DNA of 64,000 nucleotides from Merdimmobilis hominis (GCF_021109255.1 NZ_JAJODG010000001.1), one strand, 5' to 3'; positions 8,483 through 16,311 are shown, counted from the first letter of the stretch. A program made the numbers and translations. Notes: generated by a model from the sequence alone, not told the origin.

Positions 8483-8887
8483 TTATTCAATGAGAAGGGA
8501 GGGCAGGGGGACCTTTCCTTCTTCTGGGAGGGATAGCAGAGTCAATTGCTCCAGGCTCTCCTCTGAAAGGAAGCATAGGCAGGAGATAGCATCTTGTTTG
8601 GCAGATTCTTCGCTCACCTGCAGGGAGTTGGAGAAAAAGTGTTCCAAGATGGCAAATAAGGTGTAGATTCGGTTTGCTTCCCGAATGCCCGCCGGGGTTA
8701 GCTGAATGTTGCCGTAATATTCCTTCTGAATAAGACCGTCGGCCACCAACCGGTGCAGCATTTTGACCACGCTGGCCCGGGCCACTGAGAGCTCCTGCGC
8801 CACGTCCACCGAACGGACAGCGTGGCCGCCATCGCTTAGCTGGTAGATGGCCAGAAGGTATCGTGTCGCGGATGGAGTGAGGGCCAC
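8483..8887 (-). CDS. DtxR/MntR-fold regulator lacking the usual metal ligands
   Basis: A 134-residue protein with the winged-helix DNA-binding domain of the DtxR/MntR family (SATRYLLAIYQL, VDVAQELSVARASVVKML, GNIQLTPAG). Against B. subtilis MntR (recalled), every primary metal ligand is changed: Asp8 to Arg, Glu11 to Leu, His77 to Phe, and Glu99/Glu102/His103 to Ile/Leu/Cys in the segment AISCLCFLS (100-108). The neighbour at 9266 keeps most of them. GTG at 8887 is chosen because AAGGAG lies 9 nt upstream; an in-frame ATG at 8896 abuts the ribosome site directly. Two GGTTAG-N6-CTAACC palindromes lie upstream, suggesting autoregulation. Confidence 0.8.
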   Translation of the reverse strand: MALTPSATRYLLAIYQLSDGGHAVRSVDVAQELSVARASVVKMLHRLVADGLIQKEYYGNIQLTPAGIREANRIYTLFAILEHFFSNSLQVSEESAKQDAISCLCFLSEESLEQLTLLSLPEEGKVPLPSLLIE

Positions 8888-8924
8888 AAGAGTCATCTCC
8901 TTTTTACGCAGTCAAATCCCAAAT

Positions 8925-8942
8925 GGTTAGCATATACTAACC
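8925..8942. promoter_or_regulatory. Operator palindrome 1 of the feo region
   Basis: GGTTAGCATATACTAACC has perfect 6-bp arms and a 6-nt centre. It is 38 nt upstream of the DtxR-like start and one of four such sites. Confidence 0.75.
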
Positions 8943-8981
8943 TTTGAGGAGTAGAAAAAGGAAGAACCGAAGCCTCCCTTT

Positions 8982-8999
8982 GGTTAGTGATATCTAACC
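8982..8999. promoter_or_regulatory. Operator palindrome 2 of the feo region
   Basis: GGTTAGTGATATCTAACC, same pattern as 8925-8942 and 57 bp away (between five and six helical turns). The remaining gap up to 9265 shows no gene. Confidence 0.75.
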
Positions 9000-9265
9000 G
9001 CAACCTCATCCTAGCACAGCGAAAAACAGAAGTCAAGATATTTTATAAAATTTTTGGGGCGCCGCCAGGCCGATGCGGCCAGGCGCAGGGGCGGTTCCCA
9101 AGGGGAACTTATTTTTTCCGCGAACAAAAGGCTTAGTTTGCGCTCCATGTATGCGCGCTCGCCAAAAGGGCGCATCTTCTTTGCAGAGAGAAAAAATATT
9201 GTGGTACCTCTTATAAACTCTGCAGCTTCGCCAGAGACCCATCCAAATGGATACCCGCCCCAATA

Positions 9266-9634
9266 TTATTGGTGTTTTTGAATATGGGCCTTCAACTGGC
9301 GGAAGGTCTCCTCGCTGATGTCGTGCTCAATGCGGCAGGCATCCTCTGCGGCGACGTCTGGCGAGACCCCTAATGCGATGAGCCACTCGGTCATCAACAG
9401 GTGCCGCTCGTAGATCCGCTCGGCGATTTCCCGGCCGTCGTCGGTCAGTTCAATCCAGCCTTCCTTATCCATGGTGATCTGGCCTTTTTCCCGCAGGAGG
9501 GCCATAGCCCGGCTGACGCTGGGTTTGGTGAACTCCATCTGATGGACAATATCAATGGAGCGCACCGCCCCTTTTTCCTTTTTGAGCATTAAAATGGTTT
9601 CCAAATAGTTTTCTGCGGATTCGTTGGTCTTCAA
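9266..9634 (-). CDS. mntR: MntR/DtxR-family metal-dependent repressor
   Basis: A 122-residue MntR-like repressor. The N-terminal winged helix (residues 1-70) is followed by the metal-binding/dimerisation helices. Ligand positions are Asn9 (Asp in MntR), Glu12, His78 in YERHLL, Cys100 and Glu103-His104 in ACRIEHDIS, so metal binding looks intact. It lacks a C-terminal SH3-like domain, as MntR does. The start is TTG at 9634 with GGAGGA 6 nt upstream. Palindromes at 9658-9673 and 9703-9730 flank its promoter. Manganese versus iron sensing is not decidable from sequence; proximity to feo could favour iron. Confidence 0.82.
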   Translation of the reverse strand: MKTNESAENYLETILMLKKEKGAVRSIDIVHQMEFTKPSVSRAMALLREKGQITMDKEGWIELTDDGREIAERIYERHLLMTEWLIALGVSPDVAAEDACRIEHDISEETFRQLKAHIQKHQ

Positions 9635-9657
9635 AAAGCATCCTCCATTCCGAGCAA

Positions 9658-9673
9658 GTTTGCCAAGGCAAAC
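9658..9673. promoter_or_regulatory. MntR-box-like palindrome at the mntR promoter
   Basis: GTTTGCCAAGGCAAAC has 7-bp arms and a 2-nt centre and resembles the recalled MntR box core (TTTGCC/GGCAAA). A minus-strand -10 (TACAAT, 9677-9682) places it over the transcription start of mntR. Confidence 0.6.
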
Positions 9674-9702
9674 AAAATTGTAACATCAAACAATTGGTAG
9701 TT

Positions 9703-9730
9703 GCCTATGCCTTACTATTTTAGCATAGGC
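9703..9730. promoter_or_regulatory. Inverted repeat upstream of the mntR promoter
   Basis: GCCTATGC (9703-9710) and GCATAGGC (9723-9730) are perfect reverse complements 12 nt apart. They sit upstream of the minus-strand -10 and could be a second operator. Confidence 0.4.
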
Positions 9731-9773
9731 GCAGAAATGGGGCAAGGGCGGACAGAAAATCTTTCAAAAATTG

Positions 9774-9802
9774 TTGACAAGTGGGGTTAGCAATGGTAAA
9801 CT
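9774..9802 (+). promoter_or_regulatory. feo promoter
   Basis: TTGACA (9774-9779), 17-nt spacer, TAAACT (9797-9802). A GGTTAG half-site sits in the spacer at 9785-9790 and a full operator follows at 9816. Confidence 0.65.
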
Positions 9803-9815
9803 ACACTGCAGAACA

Positions 9816-9833
9816 GGTTAGTCATCACTAACC
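9816..9833. promoter_or_regulatory. Operator palindrome 3, feoA promoter
   Basis: GGTTAGTCATCACTAACC has perfect arms. It covers about +7 to +24 of the predicted feo transcript, a classical repressor position. Confidence 0.78.
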
Positions 9834-9882
9834 AGCTGAGTTCCCAAGAATGGTTCGCCATGCGAACGGAAGAGGAGTGACC

Positions 9883-10104
9883 ATGATTATGCCATTGACT
9901 TTTTCACCATCCGGCCAACCGGCCACGGTAAAAGAGATCCACGGAAAGGATGAAACCAAGCGCTTTTTGGAGAGCCTGGGTTTTGTGGTAGGCGGCCCTG
10001 TAACCGTCATCTCTCAGATGGGAGGCAACCTGATTGTCAACGTCAAGGACACCCGGGTTGCTCTGAGCCAGAGCATGGCCAGCCGGATCATTGTGCACCA
10101 GTAA
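9883..10104 (+). CDS. feoA: FeoA-family ferrous iron transport protein (first copy)
   Basis: A 73-residue SH3-fold FeoA protein (TVKEIHG, RFLESLGFVVGGPVTVISQMGGN, VNVKDTRVALSQSMASRIIV). FeoA is a small cytosolic partner needed for full FeoB activity in ferrous iron uptake. ATG at 9883 follows AGGAG by 5 nt; an in-frame ATG at 9850 has no ribosome site. It is the first gene of feoA-feoA-feoB and lies just after a promoter carrying a GGTTAG-type operator. Two different FeoA paralogues in tandem are common in Clostridia. Confidence 0.88.
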   Translation: MIMPLTFSPSGQPATVKEIHGKDETKRFLESLGFVVGGPVTVISQMGGNLIVNVKDTRVALSQSMASRIIVHQ

Positions 10105-10142
10105 AACGACAGTGCGGCAGTTTTGAGAAAGAAGGGATCACT

Positions 10143-10364
10143 ATGAAAACATTGCGGGAAATCCCCATTGGCCAGACGGTCATGGTTAAGAAATTGGAAG
10201 GGGAAGGTGCCCTTAAGCGGCGTATTATGGATATGGGCATCACCAAGGGCACCCAGATCTATGTGCGCAAGGTAGCCCCTCTGGGCGATCCGGTGGAGAT
10301 CACGGTGCGGGGCTATGAGCTTTCCATCCGCAAAGGGGACGCGGCCAACATCCTGGTGGAGTAA
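10143..10364 (+). CDS. feoA: FeoA-family ferrous iron transport protein (second copy)
   Basis: A 73-residue FeoA paralogue (TLREIPIGQTVMVKKLEGEGALKRRIMDMGI, then VEITVRGYELSIRKGDAANI), closer to the canonical FeoA pattern than the first copy. It is 38 nt downstream of the first feoA and co-transcribed with it. A terminator-like hairpin and a further operator separate it from feoB, so FeoA and FeoB levels may be set separately. Confidence 0.9.
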   Translation: MKTLREIPIGQTVMVKKLEGEGALKRRIMDMGITKGTQIYVRKVAPLGDPVEITVRGYELSIRKGDAANILVE

Positions 10365-10426
10365 TACCTAAGAGATCCCATCAGGGCTGGGCACAGATGC
10401 ACCACAGGCCCAGCGCAAAAAAAGAT

Positions 10427-10466
10427 GGCTGCAATACAGGCGGCACCCCATTGTGCGGCTGTTTTT
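10427..10466 (+). terminator. Imperfect hairpin with T6 between feoA2 and feoB
   Basis: The core GCAC-CCCATT-GTGC is flanked by partly complementary CAGGCG and GGCTG and followed by TTTTTT. It could partly terminate the feoA-feoA transcript before the second operator. Confidence 0.45.
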
Positions 10467-10476
10467 TATCTCTTGT

Positions 10477-10494
10477 GGTTAGCTTTTACTAACT
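10477..10494. promoter_or_regulatory. Operator palindrome 4, upstream of feoB
   Basis: GGTTAGCTTTTACTAACT matches the other three sites except for the last base. It lies 45 nt upstream of feoB and implies a second regulated promoter; clear -35/-10 boxes were not resolved. Confidence 0.7.
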
Positions 10495-10538
10495 ACAAAT
10501 TTTGACAGAACAATCTCAAATTAGAGGAGGAATTCCGT

Positions 10539-12710
10539 ATGGCAATTACCATTGCGTTGGCAGGTAACCCCAACTGCGGTAAGACAACGATGTTCAACGA
10601 CCTGACCGGGTCCAATCAATTTGTGGGCAACTGGCCGGGCGTCACAGTGGAAAAGAAGGAAGGCAAGCTCAAAGGGCACAAAGATGTCATCATCACCGAC
10701 CTGCCCGGCATCTATTCCCTTTCCCCTTACACCTTGGAAGAGGTGGTCACCCGGAACTACCTGATTGGGGAGCACCCGGATGTCATCCTCAACTTGGTGG
10801 ATGGCTCCAACATTGAGCGGAACCTGTACCTGACTACCCAGCTGACCGAGATGGGCATCCCGGTGGTCATCGCCCTCAATATGATGGATATCGTCAAGAA
10901 AAACGGCGATGTCATCGACACCAAAAAGCTTTCCGACCTGTTGGGATGCCAGGTGATTGAGACCTCGGCGGTCAAGAACGAAGGCTCCATGGAGGCTGCG
11001 GAGGCGGCGGTTAAAATGGCCCTCCAGGGCGGCAAGACCACCCCGCAGCACGTCTTCTCCAAACCGGTGGAGGATACCTTGGACAGAATTGGAGAAATTG
11101 CCGACAACTTCATCGCCCAAGAGAACAAGCGCTGGTATGCTGTCAAGCTGTTTGAGCGGGATGAAAAGGCGCTGGAAAGCCTGAAACTGCCCCAGGGGAC
11201 CCTGGCCGAGCTGGAAAAGGCCATAACCTCCTGCGAGGAAGAACTGGACGACGACAGCGAGTCCATCATCACCAACGAGCGGTACAACGCCATCGCCAAG
11301 GTGATCAAAGCCTGTGTCAAGAAAAAACGGGGCGGCCTGAGCACCTCCGATAAAATCGACCGCATTGTCACCAACCGGTTTTTGGCCCTGCCCATCTTCG
11401 CCGTGGTGATGTTCTTCGTCTACTACATCTCGGTGAGCACCGTGGGTGATCTCCTCACCGGCTTTACCAACGACACCCTGTTCGGCGAGTGGATCTCCCC
11501 CGCAGTGGAGAGCTTCCTGGTGGGCATTGGTTGCGCCGATTGGCTCACTGGCCTGATTGTAGACGGCATCGTCGGCGGTGTAGGTGCCGTCCTGGGCTTC
11601 GTGCCCCAGATGCTGGTTCTGTTCCTGATGCTCTGTGCCTTGGAAGACTGCGGCTACATGGCCCGTATCGCCTTCATCATGGACCGGATTTTCCGCCGCT
11701 TCGGCTTGTCGGGCAAATCCTTTATCCCCATGCTGATCGGCTCCGGCTGCGGCGTCCCCGGCATTATGGCCTCCCGGACCATTGAGCAGGATCGGGACCG
11801 TAAAATGACCATCATGACCACCACCTTTATCCCCTGCGGCGCCAAGATGCCCATTGTGGCCCTGATCGCCGGCGCTCTTTTCGGCGGCGCCTGGTGGGTG
11901 GCGCCCTCTGCATACTTTATCGGCGTGGCGGCTATCATCATCTCCGGCATCATCCTCAAGAAGACCAAGCTGTTTGCCGGCGACCCCGCCCCCTTTGTCA
12001 TGGAACTGCCCCAGTACCACCTGCCCACGGTAAAAAATGTCCTGCGGGGCACTTGGGAGAGAGGCTCTTCCTTTATTAAAAAGGCCGGCACGGTCATCCT
12101 TCTTTCCTCCATCTTTGTGTGGTTCACCTCTAGCTTCGGCTTTGTGGACGGCACCTTTGGCATGGTGGACGACATCGACGCCTCGGTACTGGCCTCCATC
12201 GGCTCAGTGGTCGCCCCCGTATTCGCCCCCTTGGGCTTTGGAAACTGGCAGACCGCTGTGGCAACTGTCCTGGGCCTTGTGGCCAAAGAAGAGGTGGTCG
12301 GCGCCTTGGGCACCATCTATGCGGTGGCTGGCGACGCTTTGGAGCTGGTCGAGGAAGGCGCCTTTGGGGAACTGGGAGCCATTGCCCAGCACTTCACCGC
12401 CCTGTCCGCCTACTCCTTCCTGGTGTTTAACCTGCTGTGTGCCCCCTGTTTTGCGGCCATCGGCGCCATCAAACGGGAGATGAACAACGCCAAATGGACT
12501 TGGTTCGCCATCGGCTATCAGACGGTGTTCGCCTATACCATGTCCTTTATGCTGTACCAGTTCGGCCTGCTGTTCACCGGCGCTGCCGGTTTCTCCATCG
12601 GTACGGCCATTGCGGCGGTGATCCTGGTGGTTTACCTGTGGCTGCTCTTCCGCAAAGGCTATGTGGAAAAACCTACCCGTCTGCGCTCGGTTGACACAGT
12701 TGAAGCATAA
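10539..12710 (+). CDS. feoB: Ferrous iron transporter FeoB
   Basis: A 723-residue FeoB, the GTPase-coupled inner-membrane Fe(II) importer. The N-terminal G domain shows G1 GNPNCGKTT (9-17), G3 DLPG (54-57) and G4 NMMD (114-117), followed by the helical GDI region. The C-terminal half has the two Gate (nucleoside-recognition) repeats with many helices, including FIPMLIGSGCGVPGIM and FIPCGAKMP with conserved Cys residues. The length is typical for the family. AGAGGAGG precedes ATG. It is followed by a Cys-rich FeoB-associated mini-protein. Confidence 0.96.
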   Translation: MAITIALAGNPNCGKTTMFNDLTGSNQFVGNWPGVTVEKKEGKLKGHKDVIITDLPGIYSLSPYTLEEVVTRNYLIGEHPDVILNLVDGSNIERNLYLTTQLTEMGIPVVIALNMMDIVKKNGDVIDTKKLSDLLGCQVIETSAVKNEGSMEAAEAAVKMALQGGKTTPQHVFSKPVEDTLDRIGEIADNFIAQENKRWYAVKLFERDEKALESLKLPQGTLAELEKAITSCEEELDDDSESIITNERYNAIAKVIKACVKKKRGGLSTSDKIDRIVTNRFLALPIFAVVMFFVYYISVSTVGDLLTGFTNDTLFGEWISPAVESFLVGIGCADWLTGLIVDGIVGGVGAVLGFVPQMLVLFLMLCALEDCGYMARIAFIMDRIFRRFGLSGKSFIPMLIGSGCGVPGIMASRTIEQDRDRKMTIMTTTFIPCGAKMPIVALIAGALFGGAWWVAPSAYFIGVAAIIISGIILKKTKLFAGDPAPFVMELPQYHLPTVKNVLRGTWERGSSFIKKAGTVILLSSIFVWFTSSFGFVDGTFGMVDDIDASVLASIGSVVAPVFAPLGFGNWQTAVATVLGLVAKEEVVGALGTIYAVAGDALELVEEGAFGELGAIAQHFTALSAYSFLVFNLLCAPCFAAIGAIKREMNNAKWTWFAIGYQTVFAYTMSFMLYQFGLLFTGAAGFSIGTAIAAVILVVYLWLLFRKGYVEKPTRLRSVDTVEA

Positions 12711-12755
12711 GCGAGCGTTTTGTACAATCTATGTGTCTGCAAAGGAGGCTTTTGT

Positions 12756-12917
12756 ATGGCAACCTATATCATCGGTGCAATCCTGTTGGGAATTGTCCTG
12801 TTGGCCGCACGGTATGTGATCCGCTGCCAAAAACAGGGAGGTTGCGTGGGCTGCGGCGGGAAAGACGGCTGCGGCGGTTGCTGCCACTGCCATGAAAGCA
12901 GCGGGCAGACCAAGTAA
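12756..12917 (+). CDS. FeoB-associated Cys-rich membrane protein
   Basis: A 53-residue protein: one N-terminal helix (TYIIGAILLGIVLLAA, about 3-19), then a basic stretch and a Cys/Gly/His-rich tail with eight cysteines (CQKQGGCVGCGGKDGCGGCC, then HCH). This matches the FeoB-associated Cys-rich membrane protein family found next to feoB in Firmicutes; a metal-chaperone or transport-accessory role is inferred. ATG at 12756 follows AAAGGAGG by 7 nt, making it preferable to the upstream in-frame ATG at 12720. Confidence 0.85.
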   Translation: MATYIIGAILLGIVLLAARYVIRCQKQGGCVGCGGKDGCGGCCHCHESSGQTK

Positions 12918-12960
12918 CCCCATACCATCCACCAGCAACCCCTCTTTGGGTTTCACCATA

Positions 12961-13007
12961 AAAACAAGAAGGAACCGGATCGTGGGCCGGTTCCTTCTTG
13001 TTTTTTT
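12961..13007. terminator. Bidirectional terminator after the feo operon
   Basis: AAAACAAGAAGGAACCGG (12961-12978) pairs with 12987-13004, loop ATCGTGGG, ending in T7. It is shared with the convergent gene at 13015. Confidence 0.92.
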
Positions 13008-13014
13008 ACCGCTT

Positions 13015-13398
13015 TTAAGGATGAGGGGGCAAATCCTCTGGGGTGTAGATGGCGATGGCCGTCTTGTTGGGCAGGCAGACCGCACTTTGGAATTCCTGGG
13101 AGATAAAGCCGGTGTTGACACAGATGTGGTCCGGGCAGTCCGATTCGCGGAATCGGATTTGGTGATCCACCAATTCCAATTCCACCTCTACCCCATAGGG
13201 GGAGAGGTCCACCAAGTGGCTCTCCTGGTGGGCGGACAGTTCATAGCGGGCCACTTCCTGGCTGTCCACCGTCACCACCGCCCAGTTGCCCTCGACGGGG
13301 GGCTGGGTCTGGCGGTACCAGAGAACCCCGGCTACAAAAGCCAAAAAGGCCAGGACAAAGATCAGGTCGCCTTTTTTGATAAATGCACGCTGGGCCAT
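13015..13398 (-). CDS. NusG domain II-containing protein
   Basis: A 127-residue protein with one N-terminal transmembrane helix (about 12-28) and an extracytoplasmic NusG-domain-II-like fold ending in the signature SDCPDHICVNTGFI and AVCLPNK, with two paired cysteines. Such proteins are widespread in Clostridia, often near envelope or redox genes; function is unknown. ATG at 13398 has GGGGAGG upstream. It reads away from ypeB, which lies 153 nt upstream on the same strand. Confidence 0.8.
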   Translation of the reverse strand: MAQRAFIKKGDLIFVLAFLAFVAGVLWYRQTQPPVEGNWAVVTVDSQEVARYELSAHQESHLVDLSPYGVEVELELVDHQIRFRESDCPDHICVNTGFISQEFQSAVCLPNKTAIAIYTPEDLPPHP

Positions 13399-13551
13399 AC
13401 AATCCTCCCCAAACAGATGAAATTGGTACCATCATACCCGCCTGGGGGGGAAAATGCAAGGCCTGGGGATGGCTAGGGCAGGGGAAGGAGGAGATTTTCC
13501 CCGCTTTGGGCAAAATGTGTGTCTGCTGTCCAAAGAAAAGGGGGAGTTTGC

Positions 13552-14910
13552 CTAAACAGTCAGCACCCCGTTTTCGGTCTCGATGAGGATGAGGATCTGC
13601 TCCTCCACCCCATTTAAGGCGTTGATATAGGAGAGGACATGCTCCCCGTTTTTGCCGGTGGCCTTAAATTCGTAGACAAACGCCTCGTTAAGGCCCGCAG
13701 TGGGGATGACCGCCAGCTGGGCGGATTGAACGGACAGGTTTTTGCTGACCTTCTCCATGGCCTCTTCCCGGGTGAGAGCGGGGGCGGGAATCTGGCGGCT
13801 CTGGTGGTTGACGATATAGCCACGGGTGTCCAGGGAGACGATGTCCCCATTGTCCATGGCCACACCCACTTTTATCAGATCGGTGTAGCAGACGACCCCA
13901 TCCTGCTGGTAGGCAAAGTTGATGGTACAGATGTTATTGGCAATTTCGTAGTAGGTCTCCCGCATGGATTCGATGCCCAGCCCTTCCAGATACTTGCGGG
14001 CGATGCTGATGGCCTGTTTGGAGTCGATGGTCTTGTCCCCAATATCCCTGCCATTGATCAGATAGGTGACAAAACCGCCGTTTTTGGTGACGCCGATGTT
14101 GATGTTGTCCCCGCCGAAACAGTAGGAGGGCATGGTGGAGTTTTCCATCTCCTCAAAGGTGAGGGCGGAGGGGTTGACCCCAGCCGCCTGGGCGGCCTTT
14201 TTCTGGGCGTTCTCCTGGCTGATCTCCGGCTGTCCTTTGGTGAGGCGGGGCTGGCGGTCCAAAATGTTGTCTGAGAAGGGCCCGTCGTAAATGAGGCGGG
14301 GATAGCCATCAAAGCTGTTTTCCAGCTCTTCAAATCCGCCGCCGCCCGCCTGCTGCTGCTCGCCGTCGGCGCCGTTGCCCTTCTGGACGGAGACTGCGGC
14401 CAGCCGGTCCAAGGGGATCTCCCCACTGCTGACCCGGCCCTGTACTGCGTTAATCTGTTCATTGAGGTTCTGGGCATAGGTGCACAGGGTATCCAGGTTG
14501 CGCAGTTCCTCCTCGGTCAGCTCCTGGCTGTTGGCCACCTTTCGGGAGAGGGTCATGGCGTAATCGCCCACCTGGGAGAGGAACCGGTAGGTGTCCGTCA
14601 GGTCCAGTTCCTCTAAAGGCAGGGCGGAGAGGGACGCCTTGGCCGATCCTGCGTCCCGCCACAGCTTGGCCGAAAGGGAGGTCATCTGGGCCGGGGAACC
14701 GGCGTAAACCCCTTTGTTGAGGGTGGAGGAAATGTCCGCCACATAGCTGGAAAGCTCCTCCAGCGAGCGCAGATAGGTCATCTCAAGTTGGCGGCGGTAT
14801 TTGTTCGCCTGCCAGAATCCAAGTACCGCCGTGACCACCAAAGCGGCGGCTAAGGTGCCCACCACAATGCCGGCCCGGAGTTTATCGCTTTTTGACATGT
14901 TTTTGTCCAT
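13552..14910 (-). CDS. ypeB: Germination protein YpeB
   Basis: A 452-residue YpeB. An N-terminal membrane anchor (about 13-32) is followed by the helical N-terminal domain and C-terminal PepSY-like repeats (KKAAQAAGVNPS, ISIARKYLEGLGI, REEAMEKVSKNL). YpeB holds and stabilises the spore-cortex lytic enzyme SleB in the spore inner membrane. ATG at 14910 is preferred, with GGAGG 7 nt upstream; an in-frame ATG at 15009 has none. In Bacillus and most Clostridia ypeB follows sleB, but here the neighbour is a divergent desulfurase gene and no sleB is in the window. Confidence 0.87.
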   Translation of the reverse strand: MDKNMSKSDKLRAGIVVGTLAAALVVTAVLGFWQANKYRRQLEMTYLRSLEELSSYVADISSTLNKGVYAGSPAQMTSLSAKLWRDAGSAKASLSALPLEELDLTDTYRFLSQVGDYAMTLSRKVANSQELTEEELRNLDTLCTYAQNLNEQINAVQGRVSSGEIPLDRLAAVSVQKGNGADGEQQQAGGGGFEELENSFDGYPRLIYDGPFSDNILDRQPRLTKGQPEISQENAQKKAAQAAGVNPSALTFEEMENSTMPSYCFGGDNINIGVTKNGGFVTYLINGRDIGDKTIDSKQAISIARKYLEGLGIESMRETYYEIANNICTINFAYQQDGVVCYTDLIKVGVAMDNGDIVSLDTRGYIVNHQSRQIPAPALTREEAMEKVSKNLSVQSAQLAVIPTAGLNEAFVYEFKATGKNGEHVLSYINALNGVEEQILILIETENGVLTV

Positions 14911-15038
14911 GGCTATGCCTCCAAACAAAAAATTTCTGGTTTTGCCAGCCGGAGGAATCCGTTCTGACAGAAAATTGTAATACTCGCTGTTATATTTACC
15001 CCATTTCATTAAAAATATGTAAAATGCCTCTGGAACAT

Positions 15039-15066
15039 TTGAAAGCCGCCGGTTTTCTGCTATAAT
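15039..15066 (+). promoter_or_regulatory. Promoter for desulfurase-thiI operon
   Basis: TTGAAA (15039-15044), 16 nt, perfect TATAAT (15061-15066), giving a leader of about 95 nt. Confidence 0.7.
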
Positions 15067-15168
15067 AACCTAGAACCGAACATTTTAAAAATCCGCGCCA
15101 ACCGGCAAGGACAGCCACTTTTTTCCGCTGCTGCCCAGAGCCAAGGGACGAAAAGGGAGGCAAGTGCC

Positions 15169-16311
15169 TTGCGGGAAATTTATTTAGACAACAGCGCCAC
15201 CACCAGGACTGACCCGGAAGTGGCCAGCTATATTGCAGATGTGATGGTAAACCAGTACGGCAACCCCTCTTCCCTCCACCGGCGGGGGCTGATGGCCCAG
15301 CTGGAATGGGAAAAGGGGCTTAAGCGGATCGCCGCTGTCCTGGGCTGCGACCCCGGGTGCATCACCATCACCTCCGGCGGAACTGAGGCGGACAACCTGG
15401 CCATCTTCGGCGGGGCACAGGCCAAAAAGCGCCGGGGCAACAAAATCGTCACCACCGCCTTTGAACACGCGGCGGTGCTGGCCCCCTTCCGCCAGCTGGA
15501 AGAACAGGGGTTCCAGGCGGTTTATGTGAAGCCGGACAGCCGGGGGATCATCACCCTGGAAAACCTCCTGGAAGCGGTGGACAAAGACACCATCCTGGTC
15601 AGCCTGATGGCAGTCAACAACGAGGTGGGCACCATCCTGCCGGTGGCAGAGGCGGTGAAAGGCATCCGCAAAAAAGCGCCCAATGCCCTCATCCACTGCG
15701 ACGCAGTCCAGGCGTTCTGCAAAATCCCCCTCAAGCCGGTGAAGTGGGACGTGGACCTGATGACCGTCAGCGGCCACAAGATCCACGCCCCCAAAGGGGT
15801 GGGCGCCCTCTATGTGAAAAAGGGGGTTAAGGTTCTCCCCCAGCTGTGGGGCGGCCACCAGCAGAACGGCCTGCGCCCCGGCACCGAAAATATGCCCTTG
15901 GCCTGCGGCTTCGGCCTTGCAGCCGAAAAAGCCGCCTCCCACATGGGGGAGAACCTTCAGAGGATGGAGGAGCTGCGGGCCCACCTGCTGGCCCGGGCGG
16001 AGGAGGCCGACTGCATCGCCATAAATTCCCCCCTGGAGGGCCTTCCCTACGTCGTCAACCTGTCGGTGGAGGGGTTCCGGTCGGAGATCCTGCTCCACTT
16101 TTTGGAGGAGAAGGGCATCTACGTCTCCAGCGGATCCGCCTGCAGCCGGGGAGAGAAAAGCCATGTGCTGGGGGCCATGGGCCTATCCCAGAGCCGGATT
16201 GACTCCGCCCTGCGGATCAGCTTCGGCACGGACAACACCATAGAAGACATCGACCAGTTGATTGACGCCCTCAAGGAGGCCGTCGGGACGTTAGCGAGGA
16301 ATAGACGATGA
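15169..16311 (+). CDS. Cysteine desulfurase (NifS/IscS family)
   Basis: A 380-residue PLP enzyme that moves sulfur from cysteine to a protein persulfide. Seen: YLDNSATT at the N-terminus, the PLP-binding Lys204 in SGHK and catalytic Cys325 in SSGSACS. The start is TTG at 15169 with GGGAGG 8 nt upstream. It overlaps thiI by 4 nt (ATGA), so it is probably the dedicated sulfur donor for ThiI, like the B. subtilis NifZ-ThiI pair, rather than the general Fe-S enzyme. No iscU or iscR is adjacent. Confidence 0.92.
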   Translation: MREIYLDNSATTRTDPEVASYIADVMVNQYGNPSSLHRRGLMAQLEWEKGLKRIAAVLGCDPGCITITSGGTEADNLAIFGGAQAKKRRGNKIVTTAFEHAAVLAPFRQLEEQGFQAVYVKPDSRGIITLENLLEAVDKDTILVSLMAVNNEVGTILPVAEAVKGIRKKAPNALIHCDAVQAFCKIPLKPVKWDVDLMTVSGHKIHAPKGVGALYVKKGVKVLPQLWGGHQQNGLRPGTENMPLACGFGLAAEKAASHMGENLQRMEELRAHLLARAEEADCIAINSPLEGLPYVVNLSVEGFRSEILLHFLEEKGIYVSSGSACSRGEKSHVLGAMGLSQSRIDSALRISFGTDNTIEDIDQLIDALKEAVGTLARNRR

